This document shows, in pieces, positions 1 through 8,230 of a DNA stretch of 64,000 nucleotides (positions are counted from its first letter, which is position 1; each line of letters opens with the position of its first letter). A model generated the notes under the pieces. It saw only the letters and a list, made by a program, of their open reading frames with translations, was not told where the DNA came from and did not search any database. The position numbers were made by a program, and so were the translations under genes. Location of the stretch: the NCBI GenBank assembly GCA_048013815.1, contig CM106586.1, positions 23,374,001-23,438,000 of the forward strand, written 5' to 3'. The DNA comes from Setoptus koraiensis. Taxonomy: Eukaryota > Arthropoda.

Positions 1-1
1 C

Positions 2-1303
2 AGTGTATTTGAAACTAGATTAACTACTAACGCTAACATCAATAATGCACTTATTCGAACTAGACACACCATTAATGATTCACCCAACAATCGTGGATCT
101 CATCTGATAGAGAGGCTTATATCGTTTGTGAGAACAACAATGTCACCAAGACGAAGAACTTCCCAAATGAGAAACAATATCAAATATCAAACCAAATCAC
201 ATTGTGGTCTCATATCGGCGCCAGCTTCAACAGGTAGTCTAATTGACCAATTTGTGAGTAGACCAAGAATACCGAGTTCGGTGGCGTTTTTGATTGGTGG
301 CTGGCAGCATGGCATGGCCAGCAAATCAATTTGGTCCTATGATTTTGTCCACGATAGATGGTTCAAGCTAAGGTTGCGTCTACCCGAGCCTAGGGCTTAC
401 CATTCGAGCGAATTAATCGGGGATTTAATTTATATAATTGGTGGCACAAATGGTCGCCACTATCTCGATAGTGTCGTGTGTTTTGATCCGCTCGACACGA
501 CTAATAAAGCTGCAAATGCATCACATCATAATGTCGATAGCGATAGGGAAGAGCAAAAAATAAACTCTGCCAGTGATAAATTTATAATAAGAAAGAGCAT
601 GTCGGAGAAGCGATGTTACCTGTCCACTGTTGTTTATTCCAATAATATATTATACGCTTTAGGTGGCCATAATGGTCGTCAGAGACTTCGAACAGCAGAA
701 TGTTACAATATAGAGACAGATAGTTGGAATTATATAGCCGAAATGACGATAGCACGAAGTAATGCATCAGCTTGTTTGCATGATGAAAAAATATTTATTG
801 CGGGAGGACAAATAACGGATCAATTCATACAATCTTCGGTGGAATTTTACAAGCCACAAGACGATACATGGACTTTTGTCACCCCAATGCATATACCACG
901 AATGTCATTCGCTTTAGTATCATACAAATCCTATCTAATGGCTATTGGTGGCTGTAATGGTCTTGGTTTCACTAAAACTGTTGAACGTTTCAATGCACGT
1001 AACTCAAATTGGTCATTGTGTTCGTCCATGCTACATAAACGCTCATCGTTTGCACCTATAATAAATCAAGATAAACTAATGGTCGTTGGCGGATACAATG
1101 GCTTTGCCACTATGAAATATTGTGAATATTTCAATGTTTTGCAGGCAATACAATCGCGTCAGGGCCCCGTGAAATGGACGCAGAAATCAAATTTATTACA
1201 CAATCGTAGTGGTTTCTCTGTTTGTATAATAAGAGTATTGAGTAATGCTCATCATTACACATATCACGGTTACTCAAATGGAGAATCTAATCTACTTAAT
1301 TAA
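2..1303 (+). CDS. KLHL10-like kelch-repeat protein, C-terminal part (5' end outside window)
   Basis: The frame is open from the left edge to the TAA at 1301-1303 (433 residues). The GTG at 128 and the ATG at 140 are internal, so the true start and the expected BTB and BACK domains must lie upstream. Six kelch blades are marked by hydrophobic-GG motifs: FLIGG, YIIGG, YALGG, FIAGG, MAIGG and MVVGG. The entry into blade 1 (RPRIPSSVAFLIGGW) and the last blade (VGGYNGFATMK) match the KLHL10 subfamily as I know it. BTB-BACK-kelch proteins are usually substrate adaptors for cullin-3 ubiquitin ligases, and KLHL10 acts in male germ cells; that role is inferred here. Blade 2 holds an extra polar stretch of about 30 residues after FDPL. 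The subfamily call is moderately sure and the kelch propeller call very sure. Confidence 0.85.
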   Translation, partial: SVFETRLTTNANINNALIRTRHTINDSPNNRGSHLIERLISFVRTTMSPRRRTSQMRNNIKYQTKSHCGLISAPASTGSLIDQFVSRPRIPSSVAFLIGGWQHGMASKSIWSYDFVHDRWFKLRLRLPEPRAYHSSELIGDLIYIIGGTNGRHYLDSVVCFDPLDTTNKAANASHHNVDSDREEQKINSASDKFIIRKSMSEKRCYLSTVVYSNNILYALGGHNGRQRLRTAECYNIETDSWNYIAEMTIARSNASACLHDEKIFIAGGQITDQFIQSSVEFYKPQDDTWTFVTPMHIPRMSFALVSYKSYLMAIGGCNGLGFTKTVERFNARNSNWSLCSSMLHKRSSFAPIINQDKLMVVGGYNGFATMKYCEYFNVLQAIQSRQGPVKWTQKSNLLHNRSGFSVCIIRVLSNAHHYTYHGYSNGESNLLN

Positions 1304-1357
1304 TCTCATATCAATGTCTTGTATTGTCTTGTCCATGTATAGAGAATAATGTGATTC

Positions 1358-1363
1358 AATAAA
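1358..1363 (+). terminator. AATAAA polyadenylation signal of the kelch gene
   Basis: A canonical AATAAA lies 55 bases past the kelch stop codon, and an A-rich stretch follows about 18 bases later. The spacing is normal for a short 3' UTR. Confidence 0.6.
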
Positions 1364-2053
1364 TGCAGCTTTTTATATAGAAAAAAAAGTTGGCCATATG
1401 TTTCGACTTGGTCGTTAGTTGTAGTAGGATTAATATTGAGAAGCGGCCAGCCTCACTTACAATCACTTTAGCGACAATGGAGATATTTTACTGCTTGCCG
1501 AAAATCGATCAAATGGCTTACAAGATAAAACTATGACAGGAGATAATATACAACCGTCTTTTGTCATCGGGTGGACGTTTTTGAAAGTAATTTTTTCTAG
1601 ATTCTCTCCTTGAGTCGCTCGCCACCATTGAATTGAAAAGGATATGCGTCGCATTAATTGTCCAATTATTTCATGAATAACGAAAAAGTTTGAAAAAAAG
1701 AATAACCATTTCGACGGTCTACCGTTATAGGAACAGAGTACGAAATTGGATCTGAGTGTGCCTCAAGGGAGGTTTACTTTTTAAGAATTTTCTAATTCAT
1801 TATTGATTAATTATATCAAAAACAAACACGAATTAGCGACTATTCGACTCTTCAATTATTATTTGCTTTGTCGATTGCATGACTTTATTGAAACAGGCAG
1901 TTATGTAATCAACATGCCAACTTACGTACATGCGTGCACTACGATTGAATGGATTCGCAGATTGATCAAAATTGATCATTCTCATTATTTGTCATTATCG
2001 TCAATCAGCTAATCAAGCGGAAGCTTTCCCTATATTAAGCTCATTCATTAGCC
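1364..2053. other. Intergenic, convergent 3' ends
   Basis: This lies between two converging genes. Short open frames at 1463-1654 (-) and 1803-2012 (+) show no recognisable motif and I do not accept them. A TTTATT at 1884-1889, read on the minus strand as AATAAA, may be the polyadenylation signal of the next gene, about 165 bases past its stop. Confidence 0.4.
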
Positions 2054-3379
2054 CTATTTTCCCGACAATCTAAGTGATCGTCTAGATGATGGTTTCTGTT
2101 GAGACGCATATCTACCAACCATTCGGCTGGGTGATTTAAATGATACTTCATGTTGTTTAGTCACCGGCGAAGAATGGGGCGTATTCATTCCAAACATGCC
2201 GGAAATGTTGTTTCGAAATACAAAAAATAGCGCTATACCAGCTAGGCTTAAAACAAACAATATCACCACTATCACTATGATAAGTGTTCTTGTATTTTGT
2301 TGGATTCGTTCTCGATCATCTAAAATTCCCGGTATTTCTTCCTGGTAGCGGGGATATCTATTAATGTCTGGCTGGTCTCCCTCAATGCAATTGAACAGCA
2401 ATTTTAAGTCCTGCTTTTCTGTTGGTTTCACTATAAGTCTAGATAACCACCAGTTCCTCTCGTCATCGCAAACAACCTTCATTCTGTTGTTATCTGGCGA
2501 AGCTATTGCTGGCCCGACTATGTTGGCCTTTTCAGGTCTCTTTGGCACGAATTCTGGTTGTATGTCAATGAATTTGAATGTATCTCTTGCCTTCAGTACC
2601 GCCTCATCGAATAAAACACCAAATACGTCTTCCCTAAGATATTTAATCGATGTGCTATTAGTTAAATCAAATTCAAGATAAACAGGTCTTCCATATGGCT
2701 GGGACATGGTTGCTTTATACCGAACAAACGCGTCAAGAGAGCCTGGCTCAAATGTATCATGTGTAATTTTACCAAAAAAGTATACTCTCATATCCTTTAA
2801 TTCTTTGTCATTCACATTTTCCTTTTTCCCTCTGTAAGGATACTTAATAGTCATAAAATCTTTTTCAACTTTGCCCAATTTAGTATTTGCTTCAACTTCA
2901 TAATAAAACCTCTCTATATAATTGAATCGAAACAAATCTTTCTTCAGTTTAATTAAATTTGAACTACCAATAAATATGCCGATCATCTTGTCACTTTCCT
3001 TAGTATTTGAATGAAACGTTCCATCTGGCTCTTCTCTGTGAATATGGTCACATTTAAGATTTCCTAAAACAGGAAGTATAAAATTACAATATTCTTCACA
3101 TTCATAATCTGAGAGAAATTGACAGCCTGCTGATTTTCTTCTCGTCTCAAATATCCATTGCTCTTTGTTATCTAAATCGATTATTTTTTCTACTCCATCA
3201 CCAAACTTCTCACAATCTGTCCCATATTTCCCAGATTCCGTTCTATCTGGATATTTATTGCAGGGTCCAATCCATTGTCCTAGAGGCTTTTTAGAAATTC
3301 CCAAATATGCATAGACCTCTACAGACATTACTAAAACATGAAGCACTACACTAAGAAATAGCGAAATAGTCGGAGCCAT
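2054..3379 (-). CDS. Unrecognised type I membrane protein, paralogue A
   Basis: A single exon of 441 residues starts at ATG (3377-3379) and ends at TAG (2054-2056). Residues 1-25 form a signal peptide. The ectodomain (about 26-363) has eight cysteines (40, 56, 86, 94, 98, 110, 304, 331). One membrane helix spans about 365-388, followed by a basic, Ser-rich cytoplasmic tail of about 50 residues. Family landmarks shared with the genes at 4480-5763 and 59380-60765 are W-I-G-x-C near residue 36, YPYRG near 180, ITHDTFEPGSLD near 205, YLREDVFG near 247, NRM-x-VVC near 298 and LLFNC near 327. I know no named family with these motifs. It forms a tandem, same-strand pair with paralogue B, and the two share sequence just upstream of their ATGs. 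Function is unknown; a surface receptor or adhesion role is only a guess from topology. Confidence 0.85.
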   Translation of the reverse strand: MAPTISLFLSVVLHVLVMSVEVYAYLGISKKPLGQWIGPCNKYPDRTESGKYGTDCEKFGDGVEKIIDLDNKEQWIFETRRKSAGCQFLSDYECEEYCNFILPVLGNLKCDHIHREEPDGTFHSNTKESDKMIGIFIGSSNLIKLKKDLFRFNYIERFYYEVEANTKLGKVEKDFMTIKYPYRGKKENVNDKELKDMRVYFFGKITHDTFEPGSLDAFVRYKATMSQPYGRPVYLEFDLTNSTSIKYLREDVFGVLFDEAVLKARDTFKFIDIQPEFVPKRPEKANIVGPAIASPDNNRMKVVCDDERNWWLSRLIVKPTEKQDLKLLFNCIEGDQPDINRYPRYQEEIPGILDDRERIQQNTRTLIIVIVVILFVLSLAGIALFFVFRNNISGMFGMNTPHSSPVTKQHEVSFKSPSRMVGRYASQQKPSSRRSLRLSGK

Positions 3380-4479
3380 TCTTTTAAACTTTCACGGTGA
3401 TTCCTGTATGCTTGATAGTGATACTCTGTCAGGGTGAGTTATTTTGTTCGTTGGTTGACACAGATGAGTGATACTATTCTTGCATCAAACAAAAGCTAAT
3501 GTTAACATCCGTTGTGGAAAATGACAGTACAAATCGGAATAGCCGATGTAGCGTTATACTGTCTTTTGTATTCGATCTGAATATCACAAGAGCGCGCGAT
3601 CCCCTTACAAAATTGTTTATCAATCAATGGTATTGCACCCGTGTGAGTAGATATTCGCACAATGCCTGGCAAAAACTAATACCTGCCCTCGGACTTGCAA
3701 TCTTGCATTTGTGCGCATCTTGTTCAACTGACTGATGTGCACCAGAAACGTCAGAATTTTTACAATCAAATTCAGCACTAATACATGTAGGATTGATTGT
3801 GAAAACCACAGCGTTTTTTGATTTGCATCGGCAGAACAAAATGCGCACAAATTATCGCAAATTCGCAAAATCAATCAAAGGACTCTACGGTCTCCACCAA
3901 GCCAACCGATTGACAGAGATTTATGGCAAGGCAGCGAGGAGTGTGGCGATAATTTAATTGTACGTTAAAGTTTTGATTCCTTGTCTCATGTGCCAATAAA
4001 TTATAATTACATTTAGGTGGATTGAGCGCTTGAATATGTCGCTGCATTGGTGGCATATTTTTTTCTTTACAGCCCTTTGATCTAACCCGTTGATAATGTT
4101 GTGTTATGGGATGATCGTTGATATGGCATGGTAATGATTAGTATATTGTGTTTGACATCAACTGTAAGCGACAAACGTAACCATGCAAACTGTTGGCTCT
4201 ACTTGGAAGTTTTGGCGGTGAAGTTTTCATAAAGAGAAGATGAGCAAATAAAAGAAAATAATCAGTTTTATTCTAATTATGCAACTGTCAGGTAACATCA
4301 ATCTATGTGAATATCAGTGATCATAAAAGATTGCCAATGTACTCACCTCGTTCCAGATTGACACTTCAAACAGTCGCGTTGTAGCTAGATTGGCTACAAT
4401 TAGCTCGCTAATTGGCCTTATTTTATCAATCTTATATCGATCTAAGCGATCCAACCGTTCTTTTAGAAGAAGACTTGTG
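3380..4479. other. Spacer between tandem paralogues A and B
   Basis: Upstream of gene A, roughly the first 30 bases resemble the same position upstream of gene B, suggesting that the duplication copied the 5' UTR. Bases 4432-4479 hold the former C-terminal coding tail of gene B (see its entry). Overlapping minus-strand frames at 3620-3874 and 3871-4056 and a plus-strand frame at 3499-3735 have no motifs and are not accepted as genes. Confidence 0.4.
4267..4272 (-). terminator. Possible polyadenylation signal of paralogue B
   Basis: TTTATT on the plus strand reads AATAAA on the minus strand, about 208 bases beyond the stop of gene B. It is an AT-rich six-mer, so chance occurrence is possible. 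Confidence 0.35.
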
Positions 4480-5763
4480 TCAGGGCGCCGATCCACTGAT
4501 CATTCGGCTGGGTAATTTCGATGGTACTTTACGTTGTCTAGACACTGACGAAGAACGGGACGCATCCTTTCCGAACATGCCAGAAATTTTGTTTTGCAGT
4601 GCAAAAAATGCCACTGTACCAGCTAGGCTTAAAACAAACAATATCACCACTATCACTATGATAAGTGTTCTTGTATTTTTTGGGATTCGTTCTCGATCAT
4701 CTAAAATTTCCGGTATTTCTTCCTGGTAGCGGGAATATCTATTAATGTCTGGCATGTCTTCCTCAATGCAATTGAAAAGCAATTTTAAGTCCTGCTGTTC
4801 TGTTGATTTCACTATATGTCTCGATAACCACCAGTTCCTCTCGTCATCGCAAACAACCTTCATTCTGTTGTAATCTGGCGAAACTATTGCTGGCCCGACT
4901 ATGTTGGCCTTTGCAGGTCTCTTTGGCACGAATTCTGGACATTCTTCAGTGAATCTGAATGCATCTCTTGCTTTCATTACCGCCTTATCGAATAAAACAC
5001 CAAATACGTCTTCCCTAAGATATTCAATCGATGTGCTATTAATTAAATCAAATTCAAGGAAAACGGGTCTTCCAAATGGCTGGGGCATGGTTGATTTATA
5101 CTGAACAAACACGTCAAGCGAGCCTGGCTCAAATGTATCATGTGTAATTTTACCAAAAAAGTATATTCTCATGTCTCTTAATTTATTGTCTGTTGGTTCT
5201 TCTGATGCTTGACCTCTGTAAGGATACGTAATAGTCATAAAACCTTCTTGAACTTTACTCAATGTAGTGTCCTTCTCCACTTCATAATAAAACTTTTCTA
5301 AGTAATTCATTCTAAACATACGTCTCTTTAATTCTGTTAAATTTGATTTACCAATAAATAAGCCAATCTTTTTGTCACTGTATAAACTATTAGAGTGTGC
5401 ATCCGCGTCTTTTTCGAAAGTCCCTACAACTATCTGCCCATCGCTCACATAGCGATATAAGTAGAAGTAGGGTATAATCATTATACAATGTTCATGGCAA
5501 TGGGAATATTCAGTAGGTTCTGAATGTGTTTGTGTATAATATCTCTGCCTTGGAATAAACCAAAGTTCACCACTAAAGAATTGCTTCAAATTCCTTTCTC
5601 TACCCCAACTCAGACAAACATCCTGCTTTCCCGGCAAATCTGTACCCTCTGGATATTTTTTGCAAGTTCCCATCCATATTCCTGGCATTAATATCGCATC
5701 GCTATAGTCTATCAAATGGGCATAAAGTAATACAATAATAAACAGCGAAATTATCGGAGCCAT
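4480..5763 (-). CDS. Unrecognised type I membrane protein, paralogue B
   Basis: This single exon of 427 residues starts at ATG (5761-5763). An in-frame ATG 15 codons upstream (5808) exists, but the downstream one begins MAPIISLF, matching MAPTISLF of gene A, and leaves a proper signal peptide. The ectodomain carries W-M-G-x-C (31-34), C50, C89 and C93 and then the conserved block with YPYRG, ITHDTFEPGSLD, YLREDVFG, VVC and LLFNC. The membrane helix is at about 366-388. The C-terminal half is close to gene A at both protein and base level, while residues 40-125 are hardly alignable outside the cysteines. The tail stops at TGA (4480-4482), 15 codons before an in-frame TAA at 4432-4434; the skipped codons still resemble gene A's Lys/Ser/Arg-rich tail. 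Function unknown. Confidence 0.85.
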   Translation of the reverse strand: MAPIISLFIIVLLYAHLIDYSDAILMPGIWMGTCKKYPEGTDLPGKQDVCLSWGRERNLKQFFSGELWFIPRQRYYTQTHSEPTEYSHCHEHCIMIIPYFYLYRYVSDGQIVVGTFEKDADAHSNSLYSDKKIGLFIGKSNLTELKRRMFRMNYLEKFYYEVEKDTTLSKVQEGFMTITYPYRGQASEEPTDNKLRDMRIYFFGKITHDTFEPGSLDVFVQYKSTMPQPFGRPVFLEFDLINSTSIEYLREDVFGVLFDKAVMKARDAFRFTEECPEFVPKRPAKANIVGPAIVSPDYNRMKVVCDDERNWWLSRHIVKSTEQQDLKLLFNCIEEDMPDINRYSRYQEEIPEILDDRERIPKNTRTLIIVIVVILFVLSLAGTVAFFALQNKISGMFGKDASRSSSVSRQRKVPSKLPSRMISGSAP

Positions 5764-5992
5764 TATTTCAAACTTTTCTGGTGATTCGTGCGTATTTTGT
5801 CCATTCACACGAAGAGTAGTTGAAGAATCCTACGTTGAGAACTCAATCAGGATTAGAAAGCCGATCTCGTGATGGACAATTGTTATTGCTAGCTATTGAT
5901 CAGCAGATCAACACATGTAAATGTGTCACTCATTTCAATGATTAACTATCAATAATATTTCTATAAATCTAGACAAATCTAGATGAGACAAC
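5764..5992. promoter_or_regulatory. Divergent intergenic region
   Basis: These 229 bases separate the starts of gene B (-) and the Ser-rich membrane protein gene (+), so both promoters probably lie here or overlap. No convincing TATA box sits at a usable distance: the TATAAA at 5962-5967 is only about 30 bases from the plus-strand ATG. Confidence 0.4.
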
Positions 5993-6946
5993 ATGGAAGG
6001 GACCAACTTCATATTTCCACTTGTCGCATTAATAATTATTATTTTATTAGTTTGCTGCTGCTACTATATATTAATCATCAAATGCAAGAACAATGACAAC
6101 CCCTACGAACGTTTGAAAGCGATATTATGTTGTCGCAAACCAACTAGAGAAAGTATTAACATTGTTATTAACAATGAGTGCACTGTAGACAAAAAATCAG
6201 ATATAAATAATGATGATTTAAAGATAAAAATCACTAATGACAATTTAAAGACATTACAGACCGATCAGACGACGACGCCGATACATTTACAAGAAAATAC
6301 AAGAAACAATAGGAGGCAATTGCCTAAGACAATCAGTAACGATGGCCTCAATAGCGTAACATTCGTTAGCGAAACTTTCAATCCCGATAAAGTGCTAATT
6401 GAACAGCAACCTAGTGCTATTAAGCCGGCCAATCGACCCCCTGCAACTACAAGAATAAATCCAAATGTAAATAGAAATCATTTAATATTGCAACACCGAT
6501 CCAACGGGAGCCAACAAAGCTTGTCAGCCCGGAGTGTTTCACCTAGTTTATCATCATCAAATTCATTGTCATCAGATCAAATGTCTGCCCAATCTGATAG
6601 AGATTCAGCCAGTCAAGTAAGCCGATTGCAAGACACAAGAAATGAACCAAGCTTAATTAGATTGGGCTTAATAACTACAAATGACATTTTGCTGAAACAA
6701 CGGAAGCAATTTTTACAACATCAAGGCAACCATGCGGGCGAGGAGTCCTATCAGGTATTGAAATCGTCTGAGTCTATATCTGACATGGACGATTTATTGA
6801 GCAGCAAAAATTCAGCGATAAACAATCATTTAAGTAAACCACTTGAATCAAACGTTATACTAAGCGACAAGAGGCTCAATCTAGAGCAGGCCCATCTGAA
6901 TATTCTGTCAAAGTCACTAGCCTCGCCACCGCCTAGATCTCGCTGA
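5993..6946 (+). CDS. Small single-pass membrane protein with Ser/Asn-rich tail (unrecognised)
   Basis: The 317-residue frame starts at ATG 5993. A strong hydrophobic helix (about residues 6-30) ends in a Cys/Tyr cluster (CCCYY), which suggests palmitoylation beside the membrane, and is followed by basic residues. No separate signal peptide is seen, so the helix probably serves as signal anchor with a cytoplasmic C-terminus. The rest is polar and low in complexity: Asn/Asp/Lys-rich at 60-85 and Ser-rich at about 170-205. The frame closes with TGA at 6944-6946, but another frame, open from 6921 to 7196, reads on with similar polar composition, so the true protein may be longer. I do not recognise the family. 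It is transcribed divergently from paralogue B. Confidence 0.65.
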   Translation: MEGTNFIFPLVALIIIILLVCCCYYILIIKCKNNDNPYERLKAILCCRKPTRESINIVINNECTVDKKSDINNDDLKIKITNDNLKTLQTDQTTTPIHLQENTRNNRRQLPKTISNDGLNSVTFVSETFNPDKVLIEQQPSAIKPANRPPATTRINPNVNRNHLILQHRSNGSQQSLSARSVSPSLSSSNSLSSDQMSAQSDRDSASQVSRLQDTRNEPSLIRLGLITTNDILLKQRKQFLQHQGNHAGEESYQVLKSSESISDMDDLLSSKNSAINNHLSKPLESNVILSDKRLNLEQAHLNILSKSLASPPPRSR

Positions 6947-7196
6947 ATGCGCCTCTCAACAAGGTCTCGATCTAACGGGGACGAGTCGCGAAGAGTTGTT
7001 GTTACTTCTTCACAACGATGAAAATAATGAAACCAAATTGTGTGCTAGGTCGCTAACTGCGATCGCTCCAATCCGAATCGAACCAGGCCCCTTTTCTGCT
7101 ACATCTCCCCGAGAGAGCCAAACCTCAGTGAAAAGTACTTCCGTGGAGAAATTATTGTCGCAGAGGGAAAAAACTTTTTGGGATCTTCACACCTGA
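6921..7196 (+). CDS. Probable continuation of the Ser-rich membrane protein in a shifted frame
   Basis: Relative to the frame opened at 5993 this one is shifted by +1. It is open from 6921 to the TGA at 7194-7196 (91 residues before the stop). It contains an acidic/leucine run (REELLLLLHNDENNE) and then a Pro/Ser-rich segment (PGPFSATSPRES) and KLLSQREKTFWDL, which looks like protein rather than chance sequence. It has no ATG of its own near the beginning. The simplest readings are one extra or two missing bases in the assembly, a small unrecognised intron around 6920-6945, or a true frameshift in a decaying gene. Homology was not tested. Confidence 0.4.
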   Translation, partial: PRHRLDLAECASQQGLDLTGTSREELLLLLHNDENNETKLCARSLTAIAPIRIEPGPFSATSPRESQTSVKSTSVEKLLSQREKTFWDLHT

Positions 7197-7460
7197 AGAG
7201 GGGTCACGCTTTTTTTACTCCCTGAATATACACAATTTGTGCCCCTGCGCGTAGTGTTCCGCTGAGCTGTAGATACCCGCCCGTTTACGGGTTCCCGTAT
7301 TTGGACGAACCGGTAACAGTTTGGGTTCGGCTCTGATTTTTTGGATCCGAACACTCAACGGGCATTCAGCGAGTTCCGGGTCAGAAAACGGGCAGTCTGT
7401 TGAAGGAGCGTCAAATTTGAGGCGAGTATAATCTTGAGAGAGAGTTTTTTCTTGTTCAAA
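7197..7460. mobile_element. GC-richer tract, possible DNA-transposon remnant
   Basis: This stretch is much richer in C and G than its surroundings. It repeats short ACCCG/CGGGT words on both strands, including a small palindrome CCCGTTTACGGG near 7280. Such words resemble subterminal motifs of hAT-type DNA transposons. I see neither a transposase frame nor a definite pair of terminal repeats, so this is only a suggestion. Confidence 0.2.
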
Positions 7461-7639
7461 TTCCTCATAGAGTAAAATGTAATATACGAATTACAATAGA
7501 TTATAGATATATAATAAAAAATATTAAAATAACATTTGGACGAAAGAATAATGTATGCAACGAATAAACAATATTAATAGTCCATAAAAGTGAAATCAAG
7601 GAATAATTAACCAATACAAGAGAATAAGTGACAATGGAG

Positions 7640-8230
7640 AGAAAAGTATAAAGGTTAATAGGGTGAAGAAGTTGATCAACAGTACATCCCCAAAGCCAGT
7701 CGTACATCAACCACCGAGCCTACAATCAAAGTTACAGTACGTTTCGGGGGTAGCGAAGCTGGAGCCCTCATCTTTAGTTGGTCTGAGGGTTCTATTGTCC
7801 TTTTACCGGCATCGCTGGGTCCATATTGGAGAACAAACAATAAGCGAAACGACACAAGCTCAAAACCGCGGCTAACCCTATCCATTTATAGACCAATCTC
7901 GTTTCAAATCCTCCCACACAGGGCCCATGGTATCCCGGCACACCAAGCGCTCACTTTAGGTCGAATAATTATTGTAGCCTAGGGACAATGAATTCCGACC
8001 AAATTTACATTATTGAAACAGGTGTACCTGGGGGTCCTACCCGCAAATCCAACTTCGAATTACGTCCCTATAAGAAGATTCCGCATACTCTCGCGATGCT
8101 GGCATTCTCATGGGTACGCGCTAACCGCCTATCTACTCGGGAACCACCGTTCGTAGGCAAACACATAAAGACTGTAAATCTAAGACGTAATCACTCCCAA
8201 AGTCAGTTTTGTCGTGCTTAGCTCACTGCT
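7640..8230. other. Base-balanced patch at the start of the anomalous region
   Basis: About 590 bases have nearly even base composition, in contrast to AT-rich sequence on both sides. Short frames on both strands (7663-7875 +, 7676-7885 -, 7988-8221 +) are about what random sequence of this composition would give, and none shows a motif. No tRNA or rRNA signature was recognised. Origin unknown. Confidence 0.35.

Noticed and set aside
5962-5967. TATAAA before the Ser-rich membrane protein gene
   Set aside because: Only about 30 bases from the ATG, which would leave almost no 5' UTR; probably a chance AT-rich match.
7663-8221. Short frames in the base-balanced patch
   Set aside because: Their number and length are what random sequence of even composition gives, on both strands.
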